Virus record (IMG/VR): IMGVR_UViG_3300010151_000117
Coordinates: 1 to 26,924 of that record
DNA length: 26,924 nt
Origin: a virus
Direction: 5' to 3' (one strand)
Every line of letters starts with the position of its first letter. The stretch's first letter is position 1. The notes beneath the pieces are model-generated. The model had not been told where the DNA came from and ran no database searches. It was given only the letters and a program-made list of their open reading frames with translations. A program made the position numbers and the translations under genes. Of the stretch, positions 7,371 through 13,318 are shown in pieces.

Positions 7371-8588
7371 GTGAAAGAAGAAAGAAGAATTATGCAGGCC
7401 GACTTAGTTATTAAGTCGGACACAGAAGGCAAGTTTGATATATTAAAGTCAGATGATTTGATAATTGGTGGATATGCGTCTATTGAAGTTGTAGATAAAC
7501 AAAATGATTTAATTACATTATCTGCATTAGAAGAAGCAGTAGAAAAATATATGGAATCTAAGAAATTTAGAAACGTAATGTCTAATCATTCTAATGTTCA
7601 AGTAGGAGAAGTAGTAGATTCTTATAGAGATAAAAATGGATTACTTCATAAAACAGCAGTAGATGATGTAGGTTTTTATGTTGTTATTAAATTAAGAGAC
7701 GATATAGAAAAAGCAAAAGAAATTTCAAGAGGGATTAGAAAAGGAACTCTCCGTTCATTTAGTATAGGTGGTCAAGCCTTAAGTAAAAGAAAGAAAAATA
7801 ATGATGAATTAGGTAAATATAACGAAATTGACAAATTAGAACTCCATGAAGTAACAATCTGTGAAAAAGGAATAAACCCAGAAGCAAAGTTTGATATTTT
7901 AAAGGAGGAACGTGATACAATGACAGAAAGGTTAGATGAAACGTTAAATGAGATTAACGAGTTGATGAAACAAGTTAATGCTCTAAAGAAGGATGACGCG
8001 GAGGAGGAAACAGAAAAGGCTGAGTATATGGATTCTGATGAAGAAGAAATAGGCAAAGATGATTATGAAGCCCCCGAAAGCGATGAAAGCGAATTGGAAT
8101 TAAGTGAAACGCTTGATGACGAAAGAAAAGGCAGAACTGGCCCTGAAGGGTTTGTTGAAGCCGGTTTAATGGGAGAGGAATCTCAAGGAAAGAAATTACC
8201 TCAATCAGCACAAGTTGGCCCATTATACAAGGAATGGACTAATGAGGAATTTTCTACATTAGACCTAACAAATGAAAACGTAGAAAAGGCGTATGAGGCT
8301 TTTAAGGCTGAACAGTTGGAAAAGTTAGCATACGATTCATTAAAGAAGAAGTTTGAGTCACGCTTCTCTAATGAAACTTCTATGAGAAAGGCGCATGTTG
8401 CTCGTAGTGAGTATGATGCGAAGAATGAGGTTGAAACACTAAGAGAGGAATTCGCTACTCTTAGAAAGAGCCTTCAGACAAAGAATGATGAAATCATTAA
8501 GGCACAAACTGTTGAGATTCCATCAATTGATGTAGATAATATGTCATGGGGAGATATACATAACTACATGGCTCAATTTGAGGAATGA
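7371..8588 (+). CDS. Prohead maturation protease fused to scaffolding domain
   Basis: An XkdF/HK97-type head maturation serine protease (residues 1 to about 178) is joined to an acidic, helical scaffold (about 184-405). Expected catalytic positions are visible: His73 in SNHSNVQVGEV, Ser131 in RSFSIGGQA and an acidic residue in LELHEVTI (Glu160 is likely). The scaffold would direct shell assembly and then be cut away. FVEAGL at 261-266 may be a self-processing site. I take the GTG at 7371, preceded by GGTGG and GGTTGAT; an in-frame ATG at 7392 is the alternative. An in-frame ATG at 7920 behind AAAGGAGG should also give scaffold alone. The gene lies directly before the capsid gene, the classic order. 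Confidence 0.88.
   Translation: MKEERRIMQADLVIKSDTEGKFDILKSDDLIIGGYASIEVVDKQNDLITLSALEEAVEKYMESKKFRNVMSNHSNVQVGEVVDSYRDKNGLLHKTAVDDVGFYVVIKLRDDIEKAKEISRGIRKGTLRSFSIGGQALSKRKKNNDELGKYNEIDKLELHEVTICEKGINPEAKFDILKEERDTMTERLDETLNEINELMKQVNALKKDDAEEETEKAEYMDSDEEEIGKDDYEAPESDESELELSETLDDERKGRTGPEGFVEAGLMGEESQGKKLPQSAQVGPLYKEWTNEEFSTLDLTNENVEKAYEAFKAEQLEKLAYDSLKKKFESRFSNETSMRKAHVARSEYDAKNEVETLREEFATLRKSLQTKNDEIIKAQTVEIPSIDVDNMSWGDIHNYMAQFEE
7903..7922 (+). promoter_or_regulatory. Internal ribosome-binding site and start for free scaffold
   Basis: AGGAGG at 7903-7908 and GTGAT at 7912-7916 (both parts of the anti-Shine-Dalgarno complement) precede an in-frame ATG at 7920-7922, codon 184 of the protease-scaffold fusion. 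This is among the strongest ribosome-binding sites in the window although it lies inside a gene. Confidence 0.7.
7920..8588 (+). CDS. Scaffolding protein from internal start (nested, in frame)
   Basis: Initiation at ATG 7920 would give a 222-residue protein equal to the scaffold half of the fusion. It starts MTERLDETLNEINELMKQ with a clear heptad pattern, then a very acidic stretch (about 30-70), the FVEAGL motif (residues 78-83 here), and a helical C-terminus that would contact the capsid protein. Nested protease and scaffold products from one frame are well known, for example lambda C and Nu3, where scaffold is needed in excess of protease. The evidence here is the internal ribosome-binding site plus the domain boundary falling at the same point. 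Expression is inferred. Confidence 0.6.
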   Translation: MTERLDETLNEINELMKQVNALKKDDAEEETEKAEYMDSDEEEIGKDDYEAPESDESELELSETLDDERKGRTGPEGFVEAGLMGEESQGKKLPQSAQVGPLYKEWTNEEFSTLDLTNENVEKAYEAFKAEQLEKLAYDSLKKKFESRFSNETSMRKAHVARSEYDAKNEVETLREEFATLRKSLQTKNDEIIKAQTVEIPSIDVDNMSWGDIHNYMAQFEE

Positions 8589-8594
8589 TGAAAT

Positions 8595-9998
8595 ATGGCA
8601 AATAACTATATTAAAACAATGAAAGATTTAGAGGCCGCAACCTACGGTGGTAGGGGCGGTATGGGTGGTAATGCTTTGCTTAAATCCGCTGGTGTTGTTG
8701 CAGGTTTGCATGGACATCACGATGGAGCAAGTGCTGGTTCTAATTTAGGAACAGGCACAACTGCTGCATCAGGCTTAACTAGCCTTTACAACCTTGTTTA
8801 TGGAAAAAAGGTTTGGTCTATGCTAAACCAAGAAGTGAATGCTTTGGCTATGTTGGCTAAAAGACCCTATACATCAAGTGGATGGAGAATAATGACTGAC
8901 CGACCTGCGGGTGGTTCAGCAAGCACATTCTCTACAACATTAGGTGGTGCGGGAACTTCTGCTGCTGCTGAAGGTGGTGCTTCTCCACGAACAGATAAGA
9001 TTGGTGGTGTTGCTGAGAATGCTAAGTTAGGAACTGATTTAGTTGCACAAGCACCTTCTTACACAACGCTATACACAAGCCCAAAAACAGTGGCTCATAT
9101 GTTTGAGTTCTCTGAATTGGCTTTAGAAATGGCGAAGATTGATGATGGTGTTGGTGATTTACGCGCTTTAATCCGTGAGGATATGGGCAAGCACCATGCT
9201 GAAACACAGAATAAGATGCTATTAATGCCTCTTGAAGCGTATGACCAGACAGAAAACAACAGTGATGGCGGAACAACCGTAAACATGGATAAGAATTATA
9301 CCTCCTTGTTAAAGATTGTTTCTTCATCACAAGAGTTAGAAGCAATGGTTGATGCATCAATGACTGATGATTCAGCAAGCACAACAGGTGGACTAGTTGC
9401 ACAGTTTGTAACGCTTTACGGTAATTCAGACCGTCAATTAGTGTCTAACGCATACAATACATCCTTTATGGATGCACAGGTAGATTATGGCGCAGGTTAC
9501 GCATCAGGAGATGCACGACCATTGACCCTAACTATACTAAACAGTATGTTAAGGCAACTAAGAGAGAATGGAGGAAGCCCAAAGGTTATCCTAACAGGCT
9601 ATGATACCATTCAGCACTTAGGAGACCTATTACAAAGCCAAGAGAGGTTTTTAGACCGAAAGGAAATTATCCCTACTCATGGCGGCGTTAGAGGTGTAAA
9701 GGGTTCAGAAGTAGGTTTCCGTGTGGCGACTTATTATGACATACCCCTTATTCCTTGTAAGGATATGCCCAAAACTGGAAATGGCTCTAATAAACTTAGC
9801 GATATGCTTGTCTTAGATACCGACCACTTATGGTTGTCTGTTCTAAAACCAACCCAATACTTTGAGGATGGAATTGATAACGGAAACCCATTTGGTGTAG
9901 GAACACTAGGTAATCAAGCAATGTATAGAACAATTGCTGAAACCGGTTGCTCTTTCTTTAAAGGGCAAGGGAAAATTACGAACATAACAAGTGCATGA
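8595..9998 (+). CDS. Major capsid protein, HK97 fold
   Basis: The main shell protein. Evidence is position directly after protease-scaffold, 467-aa length, and family-like segments: LYNLVYGKKVWSMLNQEV (N-arm to core), an E-loop-like Gly/Ala/Ser-rich region at about 100-140, and late segments ILTGYDTIQHLGDLLQSQ, RVATYYDIPLIPCKDMP and MLVLDTDHLWLSVLKPTQYF, typical of the A-domain and P-domain strands of HK97-type capsids. The first 60 residues are Gly/Ala/His-rich and flexible. The gene looks less AT-rich than its neighbours, with more C-ending codons, consistent with very high expression. AAAEGG near residues 126-131 resembles a processing site but falls in the probable E-loop, so I do not propose cleavage there. 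Confidence 0.93.
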   Translation: MANNYIKTMKDLEAATYGGRGGMGGNALLKSAGVVAGLHGHHDGASAGSNLGTGTTAASGLTSLYNLVYGKKVWSMLNQEVNALAMLAKRPYTSSGWRIMTDRPAGGSASTFSTTLGGAGTSAAAEGGASPRTDKIGGVAENAKLGTDLVAQAPSYTTLYTSPKTVAHMFEFSELALEMAKIDDGVGDLRALIREDMGKHHAETQNKMLLMPLEAYDQTENNSDGGTTVNMDKNYTSLLKIVSSSQELEAMVDASMTDDSASTTGGLVAQFVTLYGNSDRQLVSNAYNTSFMDAQVDYGAGYASGDARPLTLTILNSMLRQLRENGGSPKVILTGYDTIQHLGDLLQSQERFLDRKEIIPTHGGVRGVKGSEVGFRVATYYDIPLIPCKDMPKTGNGSNKLSDMLVLDTDHLWLSVLKPTQYFEDGIDNGNPFGVGTLGNQAMYRTIAETGCSFFKGQGKITNITSA

Positions 9999-10009
9999 GG
10001 TGATTAAGT

Positions 10010-10363
10010 ATGGCTTTAGCATATACGGTAACACTTTTGGCTGACCATAAGGGTATGACTACACCAAGAGTTCATGGTGATGAATACTTTGTGGATGCCT
10101 TAGTAGATGTAACATCAATAGTAGCGGCAGGTTCAGTAATACCTGCTTCTGCTTTTGGTTTAAGTAGAATCAATACTGTATTGATTACAGGTTCTGATAA
10201 TGCTAATGCAGTGTTACCTTCAGTGGAAACAACTGCGGCGGGTGCTTATGAGAGTGGAACTTCTTTCGCTCTTATGTTTACCTCATTAGATGGAACAAAT
10301 GCTACTTTGGCTAACGATGCTAATGGCGGAAGCACTAGAGTTCGTGTTTACGGCATACTCTGA
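10010..10363 (+). CDS. Probable capsid decoration or minor capsid protein (117 aa)
   Basis: A small beta-rich protein with alternating hydrophobic segments (YTVTLLADH, YFVDALVDVTSIVAAGSVIPAS, INTVLITGSDNANAVLPSV, GSTRVRVYGIL), no cysteines and no membrane segment. It follows the capsid gene by 11 bases behind GGTGAT with 5-base spacing and shares the capsid gene's less AT-rich composition, suggesting high output. Small beta proteins in this slot usually decorate the shell. The call rests on position and composition; a minor tail or fibre role cannot be excluded. Confidence 0.65.
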   Translation: MALAYTVTLLADHKGMTTPRVHGDEYFVDALVDVTSIVAAGSVIPASAFGLSRINTVLITGSDNANAVLPSVETTAAGAYESGTSFALMFTSLDGTNATLANDANGGSTRVRVYGIL

Positions 10364-10373
10364 TTATTCAGAG
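10358..10373 (+). other. Short hairpin overlapping the stop codon
   Basis: CTCTGA pairs with TCAGAG around the loop TTAT (6 perfect pairs). The TGA stop of the decoration-protein gene (10361-10363) is in the 5' arm. It stands 5 bases before the larger hairpin at 10379-10420. Confidence 0.6.
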
Positions 10374-10378
10374 ATAAC

Positions 10379-10420
10379 GTGGGTTCTGTCTCCTTGCAAT
10401 AGCAGGGAGGCGGAACTCAC
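10379..10420 (+). terminator. Strong 19-bp RNA hairpin after the capsid genes (terminator, processing or stability element)
   Basis: The arms 10379-10397 and 10402-10420 pair along 19 positions without a mismatch around the tetraloop AATA. Four of the pairs are G-U. These pair in the + strand transcript but would be C-A mismatches in a minus-strand RNA, so the structure belongs to the + strand message. No U-run follows, which argues against a plain bacterial-type intrinsic terminator. Partial termination, a 3'-end stabiliser or an RNase processing site for the abundant capsid message are all possible. Confidence 0.75.
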
Positions 10421-10438
10421 AACATTAGGTGATTAATA

Positions 10439-10822
10439 ATGGCAAAATTAACTTATTTAGGAATTGAGCGCAAACGCTCTTTAATTAAAAGAATGTCTAT
10501 TGGAGCAGGAGAAACCATAGACATTAATCCGATTCACGCTTTAACATATTTAGGTGATGATGATTTCAAAATACTATTTGAAAAGTCAGACAAAGAAGCA
10601 TTAGAAAATTGTAGTGATGGTCAACAAAAGAGATTAATTCATGAATTTAATTGTAAAAACTTAAAGGAAGTTTTAAATACAATGTATCCAAAATCAAAAC
10701 CATCAGTTTTTAAACAAAAAGAAACAAAGAAAACTACGGTGGTTAAACCAATTAAAAAAATAGAAAAGAAAGAAAAGCCTGTAGTAATCCCAACGAAAAC
10801 GGCTTTTGCTACGGAAGATTGA
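10439..10822 (+). CDS. Hypothetical virion-region protein with Lys-rich tail (127 aa)
   Basis: The N-terminal 85 residues mix strands and helices (LTYLGIERKRSLIKRMSIGAG, with a GAGETIDI turn). The last 40 residues are Lys/Thr/Pro-rich (for example KKTTVVKPIKKIEKKEKP) and probably disordered and nucleic-acid or surface binding. The start is decided by GGTGAT at 10428-10433, 5 bases upstream. It sits just after the hairpin pair. Family not recognised. It could be a head-completion protein, but the classical adaptor candidates lie further downstream. Confidence 0.65.
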   Translation: MAKLTYLGIERKRSLIKRMSIGAGETIDINPIHALTYLGDDDFKILFEKSDKEALENCSDGQQKRLIHEFNCKNLKEVLNTMYPKSKPSVFKQKETKKTTVVKPIKKIEKKEKPVVIPTKTAFATED

Positions 10823-10861
10823 TATACCCAACCGATGTGAAGGATATTAGGAGGAACTGAT

Positions 10862-11212
10862 ATGGGAAGTAGTAGTGTATGCACAAAAACACACGCTTTT
10901 TCATCTAACGCATCTGATGCTACAATAGATGGAACAGCAGGAAGACAACAAAAACAATTATTTATTGGGAGACAAAAAATACAGTCTTTAAAAGTAAGTA
11001 ACAATCAAACAACCGCTATGACTATTGATTTTTATGATGGCGAAGGCGTATCAGCATTTAATGGAAAATTAATCCATAGAGTGCATGTTGGTGCAGTTAG
11101 AGAAAATTTAGATTTTGATATGCATGGTTGTGTTGTAAATAGTGGATTATATGTTCTAGTTAGTGGGGCAGGAACTAAAGTAAATGTATCAGTTTCTGCT
11201 CAATATAATTAG
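10862..11212 (+). CDS. Small beta-sandwich-like virion protein (116 aa)
   Basis: A beta-rich protein: IQSLKVSNNQTTAMTIDFYD, NGKLIHRVHVGAVRENLDFD, GCVVNSGLYVLVSGAGTKVNVSVSAQYN. The pattern of a short strand pair, an LDFDMHGC turn, then NSGLYVLVSG and a final strand ending at an aromatic residue is one I associate with small structural proteins near phage capsid genes, possibly decoration or turret proteins. It has two cysteines and no signal peptide. It starts behind AGGAGG. The function is inferred from fold impression and location. Confidence 0.6.
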   Translation: MGSSSVCTKTHAFSSNASDATIDGTAGRQQKQLFIGRQKIQSLKVSNNQTTAMTIDFYDGEGVSAFNGKLIHRVHVGAVRENLDFDMHGCVVNSGLYVLVSGAGTKVNVSVSAQYN

Positions 11213-11220
11213 GTGAAATA

Positions 11221-11640
11221 ATGCCGGCATTGGAAAAAGACACAAAATTAGTAATGACAATATTGTTCGTAGGAGCAATATGTGGCGTAAATGTATTCTT
11301 TTACGCCGAGTTCGGCCATTTGTTGGCCTTCTCAGCCTACTCACATGCAGTAGTTTTCTCATTAATGACTATTGGTGGGATATTAGTAATGAAAGCAATA
11401 TTTGACTTAGCATTAAATGATTATATAGAAATGACCTTATTAGATAGGAGAATTTCTGCTTATTGGGCACGAAGACAAAAAGACGAAAAGCAAAGAGAAA
11501 GAATCAGGCAAAGTCTTCAACAATATAATCAACAATGGGGCATGAATCCTCAAGGAAATGCCTTTTTAAGTGCTGCTCCTCAATCTCAACCAAAAGAACC
11601 AGTTGAGACACCTTTCTTTGAATTTCCTAAAATACAGTGA
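11221..11640 (+). CDS. Two-pass membrane protein of the GTPase cassette (139 aa)
   Basis: Two hydrophobic segments, about residues 9-28 and 41-64, are linked by a short AEFGHLLAFSAYS turn. A charged helix follows (RRQKDEKQRERIRQSLQQYNQQ, in part) and then a Gln/Pro-rich tail ending FFEFPKIQ. With this charge pattern the long C-terminal tail probably stays inside the cell or particle. It starts behind GGTGA and leads a run of closely spaced genes that includes the GTPase. It looks like neither a canonical holin nor a spanin, though a lysis role cannot be excluded. DNA inside the hairpin-forming part (11284-11328) is locally richer in G and C than the rest of the gene. Confidence 0.7.
   Translation: MPALEKDTKLVMTILFVGAICGVNVFFYAEFGHLLAFSAYSHAVVFSLMTIGGILVMKAIFDLALNDYIEMTLLDRRISAYWARRQKDEKQRERIRQSLQQYNQQWGMNPQGNAFLSAAPQSQPKEPVETPFFEFPKIQ
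11284..11328 (+). repeat. Three chained inverted repeats inside a coding sequence
   Basis: GGCGTAAA/TTTACGCC (11284-11291 with 11300-11307), GCCGA/TCGGC (11305-11309 with 11312-11316) and GGCCA/TGGCC (11314-11318 with 11324-11328) are all perfect. Neighbouring repeats share bases, so the middle hairpin competes with the other two. They lie in the coding sequence of the two-pass membrane protein. Confidence 0.6.
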
Positions 11641-11648
11641 GGAATTAG

Positions 11649-11873
11649 ATGCTAGAACAAGTATTAATGGGATTTGATGAAACCACTTTAGCATATGACT
11701 TACAACGTGCTCATTCTGCTGATGTATGGTTTTTAAGGGCTAGGTTCTTCATTTGGGGAACTGTGGCTACCATAAGTTCTTTTTTATTAGGACAACTCTT
11801 AACCATATTTGGTGTTAATGTTGTATTATCATCATGGGAGGGTTTTTGGAATTTTATCTATACCTATGTCTGA
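11649..11873 (+). CDS. Small membrane protein of the GTPase cassette (74 aa)
   Basis: An N-terminal soluble stretch of about 30 residues (GFDETTLAYDLQRAHSADVW) is followed by a hydrophobic segment at about 33-55 (FFIWGTVATISSFLLGQLL) and a second hydrophobic aromatic end (58-74, SSWEGFWNFIYTYV), so one or two membrane passes. It begins 8 bases after the preceding stop behind GAGGA and ends 9 bases before the GTPase gene. Function unknown. With the 139-aa protein it could form a membrane platform for the GTPase. Confidence 0.65.
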   Translation: MLEQVLMGFDETTLAYDLQRAHSADVWFLRARFFIWGTVATISSFLLGQLLTIFGVNVVLSSWEGFWNFIYTYV

Positions 11874-11882
11874 GGGAATATT

Positions 11883-12551
11883 ATGTCCTTGATGACAGGC
11901 TTTGTTATTGTTGTAATGGAACAAATAGGATTATTTTGGAAAAAAATGAACCCTCATCCTTTTGGTGTATATGGAGCAACACAAGTAGGTAAAACAACAT
12001 TACATCACCAATTAAGAACAAGAGGAGATGTACCACAAATTAAAAATAGAACTAAGGGTAGGGAAAAAGCAACAAGAAAAACAATTAAAATAGATGGAGA
12101 TACCCACACAATAAGAACAGCAGATGTAGGAGGAGAATCGCTTTATTGGGGAGAATGGCTACACGACATGAAAAAAAGAAAAGTAGAATACATTATTTTT
12201 ATGATTGATGATAGACATTTAGCAAAACATATAGATATAGAACAACAATTATGTTGGAAGTTTTTAGTGGATACAATAATTTCGCCTTATTGGGATATGA
12301 TTAATAAAAGACAAAAAAAACATAGAAATGATTATCCAAAGGGAATAGGCATATGGGCAAATAAATTTGATTTATGGAAAGATACATATTCTTATAAAGA
12401 TATACAAAGCCATCCAATTTTTGGAACATTTGAAGATGGACTACAAAAATTAAATGATAAAGGAATACCTACACATAAATATATAGTTAGTGCAAAATCA
12501 GATTCAGAAATGGTTTATAGAGGAATCACAACAATGATAGAAGATTATTAG
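11883..12551 (+). CDS. Arf/Ras-like small GTPase with hydrophobic N-terminus
   Basis: A TRAFAC-type small GTPase in which nearly the full G-motif set is visible: P-loop GATQVGKTT at residues 31-39 (Lys37), switch II DVGGE at 81-85 followed by a Trp-containing helix, G4 NKFD at 160-163 and G5 SAK at 203-205. Candidate G2 threonines lie at about 57-67. DVGG followed by W...  and then IIFMIDD is the Arf, SR-beta and MglA-like pattern. Arf proteins have Gln after DVGG; here it is Glu85, suggesting slow intrinsic hydrolysis or a different activation mode. Residues 1-18 are hydrophobic and could anchor it to a membrane. Two membrane-protein genes precede it and a Cys-rich peptide and a zinc-binding protein follow. 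It is far smaller than packaging ATPases and lacks their motifs. A GTPase in a virion operon is not something I know as standard. Confidence 0.85.
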   Translation: MSLMTGFVIVVMEQIGLFWKKMNPHPFGVYGATQVGKTTLHHQLRTRGDVPQIKNRTKGREKATRKTIKIDGDTHTIRTADVGGESLYWGEWLHDMKKRKVEYIIFMIDDRHLAKHIDIEQQLCWKFLVDTIISPYWDMINKRQKKHRNDYPKGIGIWANKFDLWKDTYSYKDIQSHPIFGTFEDGLQKLNDKGIPTHKYIVSAKSDSEMVYRGITTMIEDY

Positions 12552-12562
12552 GAGAAGATAAA

Positions 12563-12646
12563 ATGAAAAAAATAAGTTATTTTAAAAATTGTTCAGGCAG
12601 TATACTGTGTGAATTATATGAGCATAAATGTTGGTGTTTAGAATGA
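12563..12646 (+). CDS. 27-residue Cys-rich peptide (small ORF)
   Basis: ATG 12563 lies 8 bases after GGAG (12551-12554). The reading frame gives 27 residues with four cysteines at 10, 16, 23 and 25 (including HKCWC), and its TGA overlaps the next ATG as ATGA. The ribosome-binding site and coupling favour a real gene that fills the only gap in the cassette. The cysteines could bind zinc or form disulphides. Because it is so short, chance cannot be excluded; conservation in relatives would settle it. Confidence 0.45.
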   Translation: MKKISYFKNCSGSILCELYEHKCWCLE

Positions 12647-13317
12647 GTATGCAGTTTAACCCACCTAGTTTAATTGGTGCAACTAATGCTAGTGTTGCAA
12701 GTTCTTTTTTACCACCATTAAAATATGCAAGAGCACCTGGCTCTATTATAAAATATGAATATAAAAGCAGCAAACAAAAAAAACAATTAAAAGAAATGAT
12801 TAAAGTCCTTTGGCCTGAAAAAAAGACATTTTTAAAGATGCCATTTGGTTTTAAGTTTAATACTAAAGATAGATGTGTTGTATGTGGAACTCATAAAATA
12901 TGGGATTATTCAGACCCTGCTAGACCAACTATACCTTTACATAAAGTTAGAAAGGGTTATCCAATGAGAGGAACTTATTGTGATAAACATGCAGCATTAC
13001 ACAAACAATATGAAATGTTAGAACAACAAATTTTAGCAGAAGAACATGGGCTTTCTTTTAGTGCTTACATTCCTAAGCCAAGAGTGCCTAAAATTTTAGC
13101 ATCTGCACCGCTAACTTCATTAAGGCAATCCGATATTGAAACATTATCGGCAGGTGGTTGGACAATACGACCCCCTCAAATGAGCGTTGAATCATCAGAA
13201 GATGAATTATTTAGATTAACAATGGAAAGTCATGCCATCAATAATAGAATATTAGGTTTAATGACCAAAGGAACTAAAGTAGTTACACAAGAAATTAAAG
13301 AAATAGAGGTAGAATAA
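12643..13317 (+). CDS. Putative zinc-binding protein (224 aa)
   Basis: I choose ATG 12643 over the in-frame ATG 12628 because GGTG at 12633-12636 is 6 bases before it and it overlaps the preceding TGA. Cys78, Cys81, Cys113 and His116 (CVVC and CDKH) make a candidate treble-clef or HNH-like zinc site, with conserved-looking His100 and a WDYSDPARPTIPLHKV segment between. The HNH resemblance is weak and no nuclease activity is claimed. A helical region follows (about 117-140), then a linker with ETLSAGGWTIRPPQ. The N-terminus is hydrophobic and Ala/Ser/Pro-rich. It closes the GTPase cassette and runs straight into the next gene, which starts 1 base after its stop. Confidence 0.65.
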   Translation: MSMQFNPPSLIGATNASVASSFLPPLKYARAPGSIIKYEYKSSKQKKQLKEMIKVLWPEKKTFLKMPFGFKFNTKDRCVVCGTHKIWDYSDPARPTIPLHKVRKGYPMRGTYCDKHAALHKQYEMLEQQILAEEHGLSFSAYIPKPRVPKILASAPLTSLRQSDIETLSAGGWTIRPPQMSVESSEDELFRLTMESHAINNRILGLMTKGTKVVTQEIKEIEVE

Positions 13318-13318
13318 T

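Noticed and set aside
8962-8994. AAAEGG in the capsid protein as a further maturation site
   Set aside because: It falls in the probable E-loop of the folded shell protein, lacks the Leu/Val after Gly, and cutting there would destroy the shell.
9022-9402. 126-codon open frame on the minus strand opposite the capsid gene
   Set aside because: His/Leu/Ser-rich nonsense composition with a strong capsid gene on the other strand; a coding shadow.
11221-11873. Two small membrane proteins as holin and antiholin
   Set aside because: Possible in size, but no endolysin or spanin is nearby, the first has a long charged Gln-rich tail, and they adjoin a GTPase; kept as unknown.
12628-12642. Upstream ATG for the zinc-binding protein
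   Set aside because: GGTG at 12633-12636 and the ATGA overlap favour ATG 12643; nothing suitable precedes 12628.
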